From positions 1-26,764 of the forward strand of contig JAKIUD010000044.1 in NCBI GenBank assembly GCA_021647765.1: a stretch of 26,764 nt of DNA. The letters run 5' to 3'. Made by a program: the position numbers and the translations under genes. This document shows, one piece after another, positions 7,664 through 16,247 of the stretch; position 1 is the stretch's first letter, and the number at the start of each line of letters is the position of its first letter. The notes under the pieces were generated by a model. The model saw only the letters and a list, made by a program, of their open reading frames with translations. It made no database searches and was not told the DNA's origin. The stretch is from Desulfuromusa sp. (GTDB lineage: Bacteria; Desulfobacterota; Desulfuromonadia; Desulfuromonadales; Geopsychrobacteraceae).

Positions 7664-9193
7664 ATGACTGCAGCCAAATCACCGCAAGGCGTTGATATTG
7701 GAGCCAAGCTACTTGGCGAATTTGTCAATGATGTTTATACCTTGCGGATTGAAGCACACAATAATCAGCTGGAATGCCGAGCCGATATCACCGTCCACAA
7801 TACCAACGATAGCATCTCCCCATCTGACCTTATTTCTATCCTACGTAACCAGAATATCACTGAAACAGTTGATCTTGAACAGGTTGCTATCTTCTGCAGT
7901 GAAGCAGCTCTGGGAGAAGATCCTCAACAGTTTGTCCTGGCCAGAGGGACAGCACCGGTTCACGGCAAAGATGGCTGGTTCGAACTTATCGTTGCAACAG
8001 GAAAAGAGAAAACTGATCTGGTTGAAGATAAATCGGGGCGTGTCGATTTTAAATCAGTGCAGACCTTTTCCAATGTTGTCCCGGAACAACATATTGGCAA
8101 TATTCATCTGCCGACAGCAGGAGAACCGGGCAATACTATCACCAACGAAATTCTTCCGCCACTGGCAGGGAAGCCAAGTCATATTATTGCTGGAAGTGGG
8201 GTTCGATTCAGTGATGATGGAACCCAGGCCATAGCAGAACAAGCGGGGCGGGTCGTTTTTGACAATAATGTCCTGACTGTTGCTGAAGAATTTACAGTTA
8301 ATGGTGATGTTGATTTAAGTGTTGGCCATATCAGCTTCAAAGGATTTGTTGATATCAAAGGGGATGTTCTGGATGATTTCAATATCTCTGCAACCAAGGG
8401 AATCAATATTACTGGTGCAGCAGGTGCCTGCCAGATCAACTCTGATGGTCCGGTTACTATTGGTACCATGGCTGGCAAAGGAACCGGTAGAATCATATGC
8501 AAAGGAACCTTGCAAGCCCGCTACCTGAATCAGGTTACAGTAGAGTGTCAGGGAAATGTCAACATTTCCCATGAAGTTCGTAACGCCGTGATAAAATCAA
8601 CCAGCAGTATCAATATTCCAAAGGGATTAGTGACTGGGGGGGAACTGGTTGCTCTTGAAGGAGTCGAAGTCAAAATCCTTGGAGCCATGGCTGGAGCGAA
8701 AACCAGTGTCACCTCCGGAGTTTATTTTCCCGAAACCGACCGACTCAGATTTCTCCGCAACCAAATAAAAAGCCTTGTCGGGCAAATCAAAAGAATCGGA
8801 ACAACTCTGCACATCCTGAATAAAAGACCGGGGACAGAACAACGGAAAGCACTCCGGGAAGCAACCGAATTACGGATCGGAATTCTAACTCAACGGCGAG
8901 TGAATCTTGATGAAGAACGGGAAGAGTTGGCAGAAGAGTTGCTCAACTTTAGTGTCGATGAGCACCCGACAGCAAATCCACAAATCAATATCCTCAGTAC
9001 ACTGAAAGAAGGAGTCGCTATTGAACTGGGTGAAACCAGCGATATAATTAAAACTGAGATCTCTGGACCTGTTTCAATTGTTGAGAATAGTGAACAGGGA
9101 GGATTCCGTTATTTAACCTATTCTCCACTCAAGGTCGGCACAGAACAGACAGAAAAGGGGACACGCCTCGAAGGTAAAGCAAGGAAATCTTAA
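7664..9193 (+). CDS. FapA/DUF342 family polymer-associated protein
   Basis: A 509-residue protein. Residues 1-130 correspond to the FapA N-terminal domain (ending in APVHGKDGWFEL). They are followed by the conserved PTAGEPGNTITNEILPPLAGK segment, then a long right-handed beta-helix of short repeated strands (GDVDLSVGHISFKGFVDIKGDV to ISHEVRNAVIKST), and a coiled coil around residues 360-430 (EQRKALREATELRIGILTQRR, then EEREELAEELL). Known members are cytosolic or polar factors linked to flagella, polymer localisation or signalling; no such gene neighbours it here. ATG 7664 has AGGA upstream. No defect is seen. Confidence 0.85.
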   Translation: MTAAKSPQGVDIGAKLLGEFVNDVYTLRIEAHNNQLECRADITVHNTNDSISPSDLISILRNQNITETVDLEQVAIFCSEAALGEDPQQFVLARGTAPVHGKDGWFELIVATGKEKTDLVEDKSGRVDFKSVQTFSNVVPEQHIGNIHLPTAGEPGNTITNEILPPLAGKPSHIIAGSGVRFSDDGTQAIAEQAGRVVFDNNVLTVAEEFTVNGDVDLSVGHISFKGFVDIKGDVLDDFNISATKGINITGAAGACQINSDGPVTIGTMAGKGTGRIICKGTLQARYLNQVTVECQGNVNISHEVRNAVIKSTSSINIPKGLVTGGELVALEGVEVKILGAMAGAKTSVTSGVYFPETDRLRFLRNQIKSLVGQIKRIGTTLHILNKRPGTEQRKALREATELRIGILTQRRVNLDEEREELAEELLNFSVDEHPTANPQINILSTLKEGVAIELGETSDIIKTEISGPVSIVENSEQGGFRYLTYSPLKVGTEQTEKGTRLEGKARKS

Positions 9194-9245
9194 TCAATCA
9201 GCAGCGCAGAGGCTACCCCCCGCTTTTTCTTCATCCGGATGGGTT

Positions 9246-9259
9246 CGGGGACAGTCCCG
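9246..9259. repeat. Short third copy of the GGGACAGTCCC palindrome
   Basis: CGGGGACAGTCCCG lies in the 105-base gap between the convergent FapA and hemY genes. It matches the arms of the element at 7234-7345 and 11753-11860 but lacks the core. It may be a relic, or a symmetric hairpin serving both genes as a weak terminator. Confidence 0.5.
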
Positions 9260-9298
9260 AGCTCACTGCAATACTGCTTAACCCAGCACCATTCAAGG

Positions 9299-10711
9299 CT
9301 ACTCCCTCCTTTTCGCCATCCGGGCAATAACTTTAGTCGCTGCCTGGTTTGCAGCATGAACACAATCGTTCAGACCCACCCCATAGAAAGCATTTCCAGT
9401 CAGAATTAAATCGGGAGAACCCTGTAGAGACTCTTCCAACTCCTGCAACCGTTGTGCGTGACCGCGGGTATATTGCGGGATAGCGTGGCGATGGCGAAAT
9501 ATCTTCACAAAATCCGGTTCACTCTCAATCCCCATAATCTGTGTTAAATCATCCATCGTCCGGGCTTTCACTTGATCTTCTGAAAAATCAATAGCAGCAG
9601 AATTCGCAGCCCCACCCATCATTGAACGCAATAACACCATCCCTTCTGGGGCACGATTTGAAAAAATACTCGAATCCCACAGGGTTCCCAGAGTATTGCA
9701 CCCTTCTGCTTTGGGAATCAGATAACCAAAACCATTCAGATCAAAAGAAATCTGCTCCCGCTGATAGCCAAAACAAATCACATTCATGGTCGCATAAGGA
9801 ATCTGTCGGAGAAGCGTGGAACTTTTATCATTCAACTGATCGAGCATATTGGCAACGGCATAAGCGGGAGCAGCAGTGACAACCATATCCACCTCTAGTT
9901 GTTGGCCATCCTCCAGGTTGAGGAAAAACCCATCCTCTTTCTGTTCAATCTGTTGGACTCCATTCCCAGTCAAAATTTTGCCTGCAAGGGCAGCAGCAAC
10001 CCCAGCTGTTAACTCTTGAATCCCGCCACTAAACGAAGTTAAAACACCTCCAGGTCCGGCGGCACTGGCAACCGCCTTGCCAGCTTTGACTTCAGCACGT
10101 TTCTTTTTAGCCAACTTGAGCATCGCCTTGATCAGCCCACCATATTCCTGTTCCAACTCATAGATACGCGGAAAACAGCTCTTCAAACTCATCGTTTCAG
10201 GATCACCAGCAAATATTCCTGAAACCATTGGTGAAATCAATTTATCGAGAGCTTCACTCCCCAGCCGCCGCCGACCAAATTCAGCCAGGGTTTCATCCTT
10301 CTCATTTTGTCTTTTCGGGATGACCATTTCCCCGGCAAGACGAAATTTACCCGGCCAGGAAATCAGTTTGGATTTAAGAAAAGAAAAACCATTCTCCGGC
10401 AACTGATGCAAAGTCCGATCAGAATAGATGAACCGCTTACGCGCATTATCATCAGAACGCAGTAATTGTTGATCGATCTGTAGCTGATGACACAAATCAA
10501 GGGTCATTGGCTTATTATCGAGAAAACCGTTTGGACCCCATTCGCAGAGAAAACCGTCATCTTTAATTGACAGAATCTTTCCGCCCGTTCGTGGTTCTTT
10601 CTCAACGACCAGAGTTTCAACATCAAACTCAGCCTGTTTAGCCTGATGTTCAATGGCATAGGCGGTAGCAAGTCCGGAAATCCCTGCTCCAATGATAGCA
10701 ATGTGGGTCAT
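9299..10711 (-). CDS. hemY: Protoporphyrinogen/coproporphyrinogen oxidase, HemY type
   Basis: A 470-residue flavoprotein of the HemY/PPOX family. It carries the FAD-binding IIGAGISGLATAY at residues 6-18, the VVEKEPRTGGK dinucleotide-fold second strand, the substrate-domain block GPNGFLDNKPMT, FSGGIQELT in the middle, and the C-terminal FAD motif GNAFYGVGLNDCVHAANQAA. It oxidises porphyrinogen to porphyrin late in haem synthesis; which porphyrinogen is not certain from sequence. ATG 10711 has AAGGAG five bases upstream. It diverges from the dnaJ-like gene across 157 bases, an arrangement I recall from Geobacter relatives. Haem supply fits the cytochrome c maturation genes nearby. Confidence 0.94.
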   Translation of the reverse strand: MTHIAIIGAGISGLATAYAIEHQAKQAEFDVETLVVEKEPRTGGKILSIKDDGFLCEWGPNGFLDNKPMTLDLCHQLQIDQQLLRSDDNARKRFIYSDRTLHQLPENGFSFLKSKLISWPGKFRLAGEMVIPKRQNEKDETLAEFGRRRLGSEALDKLISPMVSGIFAGDPETMSLKSCFPRIYELEQEYGGLIKAMLKLAKKKRAEVKAGKAVASAAGPGGVLTSFSGGIQELTAGVAAALAGKILTGNGVQQIEQKEDGFFLNLEDGQQLEVDMVVTAAPAYAVANMLDQLNDKSSTLLRQIPYATMNVICFGYQREQISFDLNGFGYLIPKAEGCNTLGTLWDSSIFSNRAPEGMVLLRSMMGGAANSAAIDFSEDQVKARTMDDLTQIMGIESEPDFVKIFRHRHAIPQYTRGHAQRLQELEESLQGSPDLILTGNAFYGVGLNDCVHAANQAATKVIARMAKRRE

Positions 10712-10777
10712 TATGACTCCTTGAAATAGGGTAAAAACAATAATCTAATCGGCATCTTAGTCTGGTAAGACGTACGG

Positions 10778-10808
10778 GTCAAGGGGGCTAACAAGCTTCC
10801 CCCTTGAC
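10778..10808. promoter_or_regulatory. Perfect 10-bp inverted repeat overlapping the dnaJ-like gene promoter
   Basis: GTCAAGGGGG (10778-10787) and CCCCCTTGAC (10799-10808) are exact inverted repeats with an 11-base spacer. The right arm covers most of the -35 hexamer of the promoter at 10804-10832. This is the geometry of a repressor operator, but it could also be a transcript hairpin. It is not the CIRCE sequence (TTAGCACTC-N9-GAGTGCTAA). Confidence 0.55.
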
Positions 10809-10832
10809 GTTGTATAAAACGGCTCCTATAGT
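10804..10832 (+). promoter_or_regulatory. Sigma70-like promoter for the dnaJ-like gene
   Basis: TTGACG (10804-10809), 17-base spacer, TATAGT (10827-10832), followed 36 bases later by the start codon. Both hexamers differ from consensus at one position. The preceding CCCCTTGA could also suit a heat-shock-type -35 box, which is speculative. Confidence 0.6.
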
Positions 10833-10868
10833 GGTGCTTAAATCAAGCGAAATGGAGGAACGTGAAGC

Positions 10869-11750
10869 ATGGCAAAGGACTATTATTCCGTACTTGGTGT
10901 CGAACGAAGCGACAATGCGGCAACAATAAAAAAAGCTTATCGTAAGTTGGCACAAAAATACCACCCTGACAAAAATCCGGGGGACACCAAAGCCGAAGAA
11001 CAATTTAAACAGATCACAGAAGCCTACGCCGTTTTATCCGACAAAGAGAAACGGCAACAATACGATCAATATGGCGATACAGATTTCCATCAACGCTTCA
11101 GCCAGGAAGATATCTTTCGCAATGTGAATATGGGCGATATCTTCGGCAGTTTCAGTGGTGGCGGTGGAGAAGACCTCTTCAGTCAACTGTTTGGTGGTGG
11201 CACGCGGGGACGAACTCAAAGACCCCCAGCCAAGGGCCAGGACTATTCGATGCAGATCAGCATCCCGTTCAGGCTGGCGGTGCAAGGAGGTGAAAGGCGG
11301 ATTGATTATCACAACGATGGCAAGGTTGAGCAGATCAAAGTACGGATTCCACCAGGGATAGAAAAAGGGAGCAAATTGCGCGTGGCGGGCAAGGGAGGAT
11401 CTCATCCTACCGGTGGCTCATCTGGAGACCTGTATCTGCAGATCGATATTGAACCAGATCCAATATTTTCACGTGATGGTCGTGATCTTCTGGTCAGAGC
11501 GGAAATCCCTTACAGCGGTATTTGTCTGGGAACTTCGATTGAAGTTCCAACTCTCGATACCCCCAAAAGAGTCAAGGTTCCAGCTGGAATGCAGCCAGGT
11601 CAAAAGATCAGGTTACGGGGGTATGGTGTCGCAGCCTCAGGGAAAAATCCAGCTGGAGATTTATATGCGATTATTGAGGTTGTCGTCCCCAAAAATCTGA
11701 CCCCTAAACAAAAAAAGATATTGGAGCAGCTTAAAGCGGTTGATCTCTAG
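10869..11750 (+). CDS. DnaJ-like co-chaperone without zinc finger (CbpA/DjlA-class type II Hsp40)
   Basis: A 293-residue protein. The J domain occupies residues 1-70 with the HPD triad at 32-34, followed by a Gly/Phe-rich linker (MGDIFGSFSGGGGEDLFSQLFGGG). Two DnaJ C-terminal beta domains run from about residue 120 (GQDYSMQISIPFRLAVQGGERR) to the end. There are no CxxCxGxG zinc motifs, so this is a type II Hsp40 like CbpA. It should stimulate the ATPase of an Hsp70 and deliver clients to it. ATG 10869 has GGAGG ten bases upstream. It is transcribed away from hemY and is followed by a repeat that doubles as a terminator. Confidence 0.93.
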   Translation: MAKDYYSVLGVERSDNAATIKKAYRKLAQKYHPDKNPGDTKAEEQFKQITEAYAVLSDKEKRQQYDQYGDTDFHQRFSQEDIFRNVNMGDIFGSFSGGGGEDLFSQLFGGGTRGRTQRPPAKGQDYSMQISIPFRLAVQGGERRIDYHNDGKVEQIKVRIPPGIEKGSKLRVAGKGGSHPTGGSSGDLYLQIDIEPDPIFSRDGRDLLVRAEIPYSGICLGTSIEVPTLDTPKRVKVPAGMQPGQKIRLRGYGVAASGKNPAGDLYAIIEVVVPKNLTPKQKKILEQLKAVDL

Positions 11751-11752
11751 GA

Positions 11753-11860
11753 GCCTGTCCAAAAATAAGAGCCGAAGTTTACGAACCACGAATAACTGTG
11801 GCGGTTTGTGCCGCAAAAACCTGGGACAGTCCCCATGCGGGGACAGTCCCGTTTTTGCTG
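11753..11860. repeat. MITE-like element, copy 2 (degraded left arm)
   Basis: The core AGTTTACGAACCACGAA (from 11776) and CCGCAAAA, and the right arm GGGACAGTCCCCATGCGGGG, match copy 1 at 7234-7345, as does the flank ending TTTTGCTG. The left arm is decayed (only GGAGCCTGTCC near 11751-11760). The two copies sit just downstream of, or between, gene ends, as expected for a dispersed palindromic element. Confidence 0.7.
11823..11856 (+). terminator. Repeat-derived intrinsic terminator after the dnaJ-like gene
   Basis: GGGACAGTCCCC (11823-11834), loop ATGC, GGGGACAGTCCC (11839-11850), then G and five T. The arms pair over 11 base pairs with a single A-A mismatch. It lies about 70 bases after the dnaJ-like stop and is formed entirely by the right arm of the MITE-like element. 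Confidence 0.7.
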
Positions 11861-12007
11861 GAATTTTCCTTAAACTAGCGCCATTCTGGATTGAGGGGGA
11901 TTTTTTCACCGGAGATAAAAACGGTATTCAGCTTGCGGATAAATTGATATCCAAGCTACAATGACCCGTTTTATCAGATCAGACTCTGTCATATGTGAAG
12001 GCTAACG

Positions 12008-12439
12008 GTGACTGAACGTAACTCCAACAGCAACTTTCGACTGATTTTTTTATTAGCAGTGCTTCTGCTTCTTTGTGGTGGGGTACAATCTGCCCTTGCT
12101 TGTCTGTTGCCAGGGAATCAAAGTTACAATTTCGAAATCAGGGTTGACAGTTGTCATTTGGTGGTTGATCAGCAGGAGCTCCCCCCTTGCTGTCAATTTG
12201 AAGTATGCCACCAAGCAACCCCTCAGAAACACGATCTGGGTAGCCCGGGATATCACAATCAACTTAAAGATTCTCATTCTCTGGCTCATGAATCACGTTC
12301 CCTGATCCCTCAACCAAAGGCTGGCACACCGTTTTTAACTAAATATATTTTTTTGCCACAATTTGCCTCTCTGGCAAGGATATCCCAAACACCTCTCCAG
12401 TCCCTTCATAGTCTCCGTACTGTTGTTCTTCTGAATTAA
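12008..12439 (+). CDS. Secreted Cys-rich protein ending in LRTVVLLN, family unknown
   Basis: A 143-residue product with a GTG start (12008). A signal peptide or membrane anchor is visible at residues 11-31 (LIFLLAVLLLLCGG, then SALA before C32). The mature part has cysteines at 32, 49, 61, 62 and 67. It ends PLQSLHSLRTVVLLN. A gene at 18506-18961 encodes a similar-sized secreted protein ending PQALTALRTVVLLH, so the two form a family of exported proteins with a conserved hydrophobic C-terminus. I do not recognise a function. It lies 94 bases upstream of resB on the same strand, suggesting a link to periplasmic thiol, metal or haem handling. Confidence 0.65.
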   Translation: MTERNSNSNFRLIFLLAVLLLLCGGVQSALACLLPGNQSYNFEIRVDSCHLVVDQQELPPCCQFEVCHQATPQKHDLGSPGYHNQLKDSHSLAHESRSLIPQPKAGTPFLTKYIFLPQFASLARISQTPLQSLHSLRTVVLLN

Positions 12440-12533
12440 AATCCTTCGTTATCAAATCGATTGACGTCAGCCAGGATCACTGGCTATAATGACCAATTCT
12501 GTCATCTATTCTCTGTTATAAGGAGACTTTACT

Positions 12534-13916
12534 TTGGCTGAAACAAAAAAAACTTTGACTGATAGTCTGTGGGACTTTCTTTGTTCCCTGAAACTGGCCA
12601 TCATTCTTGTCCTGTTACTTGCTCTGACTTCCATTATCGGAACTATTATCCTGCAGAATGGTTCGGCAGCTGATTATATCCGCGAATATGGTCAAGCCAA
12701 TTATGAATTGTTTAAAAAGCTGCAATTCATTGATATGTACCATTCAACCTGGTTTATCGGCATTCTGGCTCTGTTCAGTGTCAACTTGATTTGCTGTTCT
12801 ATAAAGAACTTTCCACGAGCCTGGAAGTTCGTCAGGGAGCCAACTCTGGTTGCCAGTCCAGGAATATTCAAAGGATCAGCTAATCGGGCTGAGTTCAGTT
12901 GTAACGGGTCAAAACAACAAGTTGCAGAGCAGATTTCAACCCTGCTGACAAAAGAGTTTGCAAAAACAACCCTTTCCGAAAAAGATGGAAAACTCTATCT
13001 ATTTGCACAAAAAGGAATTTACTCCCGTTTTGGAGCCTACATCACCCACCTGTCAATCCTGATTATCATGGCTGGAGCAATCATCGGCAATGTCTGGGGG
13101 TACAAGGCCTATGTCAATATTGTCGAAGGGAGTTCTGTGGATCAGGTTCTGACCCGTAATGGTACAGAAACTATCGACCTTGGATTTACGGTGCGTTGTG
13201 ATGATTTTGATGTCAGCTACTACCCGAACAGTAATCGCCCCAAAGACTACACCAGCGACCTGGTTATCCTTGAGAACGGCCAGGAAATTATACATAAGCG
13301 AATTGAAGTCAACGACCCGTTGACTTACAAAGGAATTAAATTCTACCAGTCCAGTTATGGTTCTGCCGGAAGTGCTTTCTTCAAAGTTAAAGTTACCGAC
13401 AATAAGACAGGCGAAACCATAGAGGTTAAAGCCCATCAGGGGAAACATGTTCAACTACCAGGTGGCTACTCTTTTGCCGTCACCAATTTTACCGAAAATG
13501 ATCGAAATTTTGGCCCGGCGATGCAGCTATACGTCAACACTCCTGATGGCAAAAATGGAGCTCCGTTTGTCGTCTGGCAAAACCACCCACAACTTGATGT
13601 CAAACGTGGTGGTATTTTTAACTTTGTCCTGCTTGGTTTTGAACAACCACAATATACGGGGCTTCAGGTGACCAAAGATCCTGGTGTCAATGTTGTCTGG
13701 GCAGGCTGTTTCCTGATTGTTTTCGGTTCATTAACTGCCTTCTTCTTCTCTCATAAACGAATCTGGGTCTCCCTTGAAGAGAATGGTGAAAAAACCAAAG
13801 TTCTAATTGCAGGAAATGCACACCGTAACCAACCTGGCTTTTCTCTGGCCTTTGACGATCTACAGCAAAAGATCGAAGCATCTGCCAAAAACGAATCCCA
13901 AAAGAAGGAGGGATAA
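12534..13916 (+). CDS. resB: System II cytochrome c biogenesis protein ResB (Ccs1)
   Basis: A 460-residue protein. The first transmembrane helix follows the typical SLWDFLCSLKLAIILVLLLA, helices 2 and 3 are near residues 70-90 and 165-190, a large periplasmic domain follows (about 195-395), and the last helix is near 400-420 (VVWAGCFLIVFGSLTAFFFSH). This is the ResB layout. With CcsB it forms the haem export and ligation complex that attaches haem to CxxCH apocytochromes outside the membrane. The start codon is TTG at 12534, chosen because AAGGAG at 12520-12525 is well placed and the protein begins at the family's usual position. ccsB follows after 3 bases. Confidence 0.95.
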   Translation: MAETKKTLTDSLWDFLCSLKLAIILVLLLALTSIIGTIILQNGSAADYIREYGQANYELFKKLQFIDMYHSTWFIGILALFSVNLICCSIKNFPRAWKFVREPTLVASPGIFKGSANRAEFSCNGSKQQVAEQISTLLTKEFAKTTLSEKDGKLYLFAQKGIYSRFGAYITHLSILIIMAGAIIGNVWGYKAYVNIVEGSSVDQVLTRNGTETIDLGFTVRCDDFDVSYYPNSNRPKDYTSDLVILENGQEIIHKRIEVNDPLTYKGIKFYQSSYGSAGSAFFKVKVTDNKTGETIEVKAHQGKHVQLPGGYSFAVTNFTENDRNFGPAMQLYVNTPDGKNGAPFVVWQNHPQLDVKRGGIFNFVLLGFEQPQYTGLQVTKDPGVNVVWAGCFLIVFGSLTAFFFSHKRIWVSLEENGEKTKVLIAGNAHRNQPGFSLAFDDLQQKIEASAKNESQKKEG

Positions 13917-13919
13917 CTG

Positions 13920-14777
13920 ATGAATAGTGGACAATTATTTAATCTAACCACCATTGCCTATTTTGCTGCAATGGTTCTGTTCTTTGCCTACATCGCAACA
14001 AAAAACAATAAGGTTGCGCTGATGGCAACTTTAACTTCGCTGGTCGGTTTTTTGATCCAGACAACAGCATTAGGCCTACGTTGGTATGAATCGTACCAAA
14101 TTCTGGGTCAGGATGGGCGTGCGCCCATGACCAACCTGTACGAGTCGGTGGTCTTTTTTGCCTGGTCAATTCTATTGATTTATCTGTTGATGGACTGGAA
14201 ATACAAACAACGCACGATTGGCGCCTTTGTTTTACCTATTGCTTTGTTCAGCATGCTCTGGGCACAGATGAGCTTACATGCCGGTATTGACCCTCTCGTT
14301 CCTGCGTTACAAAGTAACTGGCTGACCTACCATGTTATCACCTGTTTCCTGGGCTATGCTGGATTTGCCTTTGCCTTCGGGGTATCAATCATGTACCTGA
14401 TCAAAATAGGCAAAGAAGAAAAACATCAGGGAGATAAACCGATGGGGGAAGTCCTTGGCCTGTTCCCACCAACCAAGGTTCTGGATGACATGAACTACAA
14501 AGCGATCATGATCGGTTTTCCATTGTTGACACTCGGGATTATCACCGGCGCCGCATGGGCCTACTATGCCTGGGGAACCTACTGGAGCTGGGATCCAAAA
14601 GAGACCTGGAGCCTGATTGTCTGGTTCCTCTACGCAGCATTCCTCCATGCTCGATTCACCCGCGGCTGGGTTGGGCGACGCGCGGCCTGGTTGTCGGTTA
14701 TTGGCTTTGCAGCTACGTTGTTCTGCTATCTTGGCGTTAATCTGGTTCTTTCCGGATTACATTCATACGGATCCTGA
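13920..14777 (+). CDS. ccsB: System II cytochrome c biogenesis protein CcsB/CcsA (ResC type)
   Basis: A 285-residue polytopic protein with about eight helices. The haem-handling tryptophan-rich WWD motif is at residues 213-230 (WAYYAWGTYWSWDPKETW), with flanking conserved histidines including H120, H138 and H243. It is the haem-transporting and ligating subunit that pairs with ResB. ATG 13920 has GGAGGG upstream and starts 3 bases after the resB stop, so the two are co-translated. A strong terminator follows at 14801-14835. Naming differs between genomes (CcsA, ResC or CcsB for the same family). Confidence 0.96.
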   Translation: MNSGQLFNLTTIAYFAAMVLFFAYIATKNNKVALMATLTSLVGFLIQTTALGLRWYESYQILGQDGRAPMTNLYESVVFFAWSILLIYLLMDWKYKQRTIGAFVLPIALFSMLWAQMSLHAGIDPLVPALQSNWLTYHVITCFLGYAGFAFAFGVSIMYLIKIGKEEKHQGDKPMGEVLGLFPPTKVLDDMNYKAIMIGFPLLTLGIITGAAWAYYAWGTYWSWDPKETWSLIVWFLYAAFLHARFTRGWVGRRAAWLSVIGFAATLFCYLGVNLVLSGLHSYGS

Positions 14778-14800
14778 GAATTAAATAGCCGAAAAACTGA

Positions 14801-14835
14801 AAGGGGTGCTTCTTGCTGGGAGCACCCCTTTTTTA
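14801..14835 (+). terminator. Intrinsic terminator of the resB-ccsB operon
   Basis: AAGGGGTGCT (14801-14810), a 10-base loop, AGCACCCCTT (14821-14830), then a T-run. The stem is perfect over 10 base pairs. The 160 bases between this and the next hairpin contain nothing I can support. Confidence 0.9.
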
Positions 14836-15000
14836 CGGTATTGATCTTTTCAATCACGGCTACGGGTGGATGGTGGACACCATCTAAACTTACTACTTTT
14901 GTTGACCGAGCCTGATTAATCAGAAATTTCTTTACAAAAGCGAAATCCTGTTTTTTGCAATACTGAGCCTGTGTAAGTTATTCTTTAATCAACAACTCAC

Positions 15001-15040
15001 AAAAAAGCCTCAGCTGGTTTACGCGGGCTGAGGCTTTTCA
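15001..15040. terminator. Terminator of the minus-strand DsbA/CcdA operon (bidirectional)
   Basis: AAAAGCCTCAGC (15003-15014) pairs perfectly with GCTGAGGCTTTT (15027-15038) around a 12-base loop. The AAAAAA at 15001-15006 gives a U-run on the minus-strand transcript. It lies 50 bases beyond the stop of the minus-strand DsbA-like gene and can also stop read-through from the left. Confidence 0.88.
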
Positions 15041-15087
15041 TTTGCTTTTGACGTGAAAACTACTATTACAAACAGTTCTCCCCCGAA

Positions 15088-15741
15088 TCAGTTCGGGTAT
15101 TTTGCATCGAGTTCAGATTGAATTAATTGCTGTAATTGCCGGTAACCAAAAACCTGAAGAGGTTTTCCATTGACAAAGTAACCGGGAGTTTTCTGCACAT
15201 TAAGTGCTTTTACATCGGCTATGTCCTGCTCAATGATTTTTGCGATAGCCGGGTCGTGCATATCTTTCTTGATTTGTTCGATATCCACTCCTGCCCTGGG
15301 GAGAACTTCCCACAATCTTTCCGGCTGATAGTTATGGTGGCTGGCCCAAACATTCTGCGATTTAAACATAACATCCAAGGTCTCCCAGTATTTCCCCTGC
15401 ATTCTGGCGGCTTCAAGAATCTTGACAAAGTTGTCGGCACCATCATGAAAAGGTGCATAGCGAATGACCAGTTTGATTTTGCCGGGATTAGCGGCCATGA
15501 TCTGCTTAACAAAGGGAGCAAAGGCGGCGCAGGTTTCACAGGCCGGATCCATAAACTCAACAATGTAGACTTTCGCATCCTCGCTGCCAAGCGTCGCTGA
15601 ATGGTCTCTAACGAAAAGTTCGGCATTTTCTTCGGCCATAAAACCATACTTTTTTGACTGTTGCTCTTTATAGTAATTGCTGCCAAACACAAAGGCTAAA
15701 ACCAGGATAAGACATACGGATCCAAGCAGTGCATACTTCAT
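15088..15741 (-). CDS. DsbA-like thiol-disulfide oxidoreductase, membrane-anchored (BdbD type)
   Basis: A 217-residue protein. An uncleaved-looking N-terminal helix is at residues 3-21, followed by a thioredoxin fold with active site C68-E-T-C71 (MDPACETCAAF) and cis-proline loop KTPGYFVNG (P186). The helical insert of DsbA proteins lies between. It should introduce or shuffle disulfides in exported proteins. The start ATG overlaps the DsbB stop as ATGA, so this enzyme and its likely membrane oxidase are coupled. The CETC centre differs from CPHC of E. coli DsbA, so redox potential cannot be guessed. Confidence 0.9.
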   Translation of the reverse strand: MKYALLGSVCLILVLAFVFGSNYYKEQQSKKYGFMAEENAELFVRDHSATLGSEDAKVYIVEFMDPACETCAAFAPFVKQIMAANPGKIKLVIRYAPFHDGADNFVKILEAARMQGKYWETLDVMFKSQNVWASHHNYQPERLWEVLPRAGVDIEQIKKDMHDPAIAKIIEQDIADVKALNVQKTPGYFVNGKPLQVFGYRQLQQLIQSELDAKYPN

Positions 15742-16178
15742 CTAGACGTTCTCCTCTTCAGTATGATTAAAAGGGTTATTAGGGTTGAAAATGCCAGAAA
15801 TGAAAGCATCGGGATTGAGACAAAACCAAACAATTCGAAGTATTTTTCTGTGCATGAGACGCCCTTTGAGCAGGGCTGAATATTCTCGGGAATAAATCCC
15901 ACATAGAGCAGGCTGTGGTAAAGGGCTGTTAAGCCGCCCGCGATGCTAAGGGGCAGAGCAAACTTGATAACGCTTTTGTCAAAAGCGGGAAAAAGGCCTG
16001 CTGCAAAAATCAGGATTAAAGGAAACAAGCAGATTCGCTGATACCAGCACAGGACGCAGGGCTCATACTCCAGAACAGAGCTAAAAAAGATGCTTATCGT
16101 GGTTGAGACGCTGACTAAAAGCCAGCACAGGAAAAGAAGATTCCAGTTTGTTTTAGTTGCTTGGTCAGATTGAGACAT
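15738..16178 (-). CDS. DsbB/BdbC-type disulfide bond formation protein
   Basis: A 146-residue four-helix membrane protein. Cysteine pair one is C41-V-L-C44 (EPCVLCWYQR, the family signature) and pair two is C103/C109 (PCSKGVSC) in the second periplasmic loop, which is short as in BdbC. It should pass electrons from the DsbA-like partner to quinone. I use ATG 16178, with GGAG nine bases upstream; a TTG five codons earlier is also in frame. It follows ccdA by 69 bases and overlaps the DsbA-like gene by 4. Confidence 0.9.
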   Translation of the reverse strand: MSQSDQATKTNWNLLFLCWLLVSVSTTISIFFSSVLEYEPCVLCWYQRICLFPLILIFAAGLFPAFDKSVIKFALPLSIAGGLTALYHSLLYVGFIPENIQPCSKGVSCTEKYFELFGFVSIPMLSFLAFSTLITLLIILKRRTSR

Positions 16179-16247
16179 ATCTAAATTCTCCAAAATCGGG
16201 CGATGATTTATCCTGAAATCGCCGAAAAGTGGCTTTCCATCCAGAAA

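Noticed and set aside
14836..15000. Possible small RNA between the two terminators
   Set aside because: No promoter-like hexamers or extra hairpin with conserved features could be seen in this stretch.
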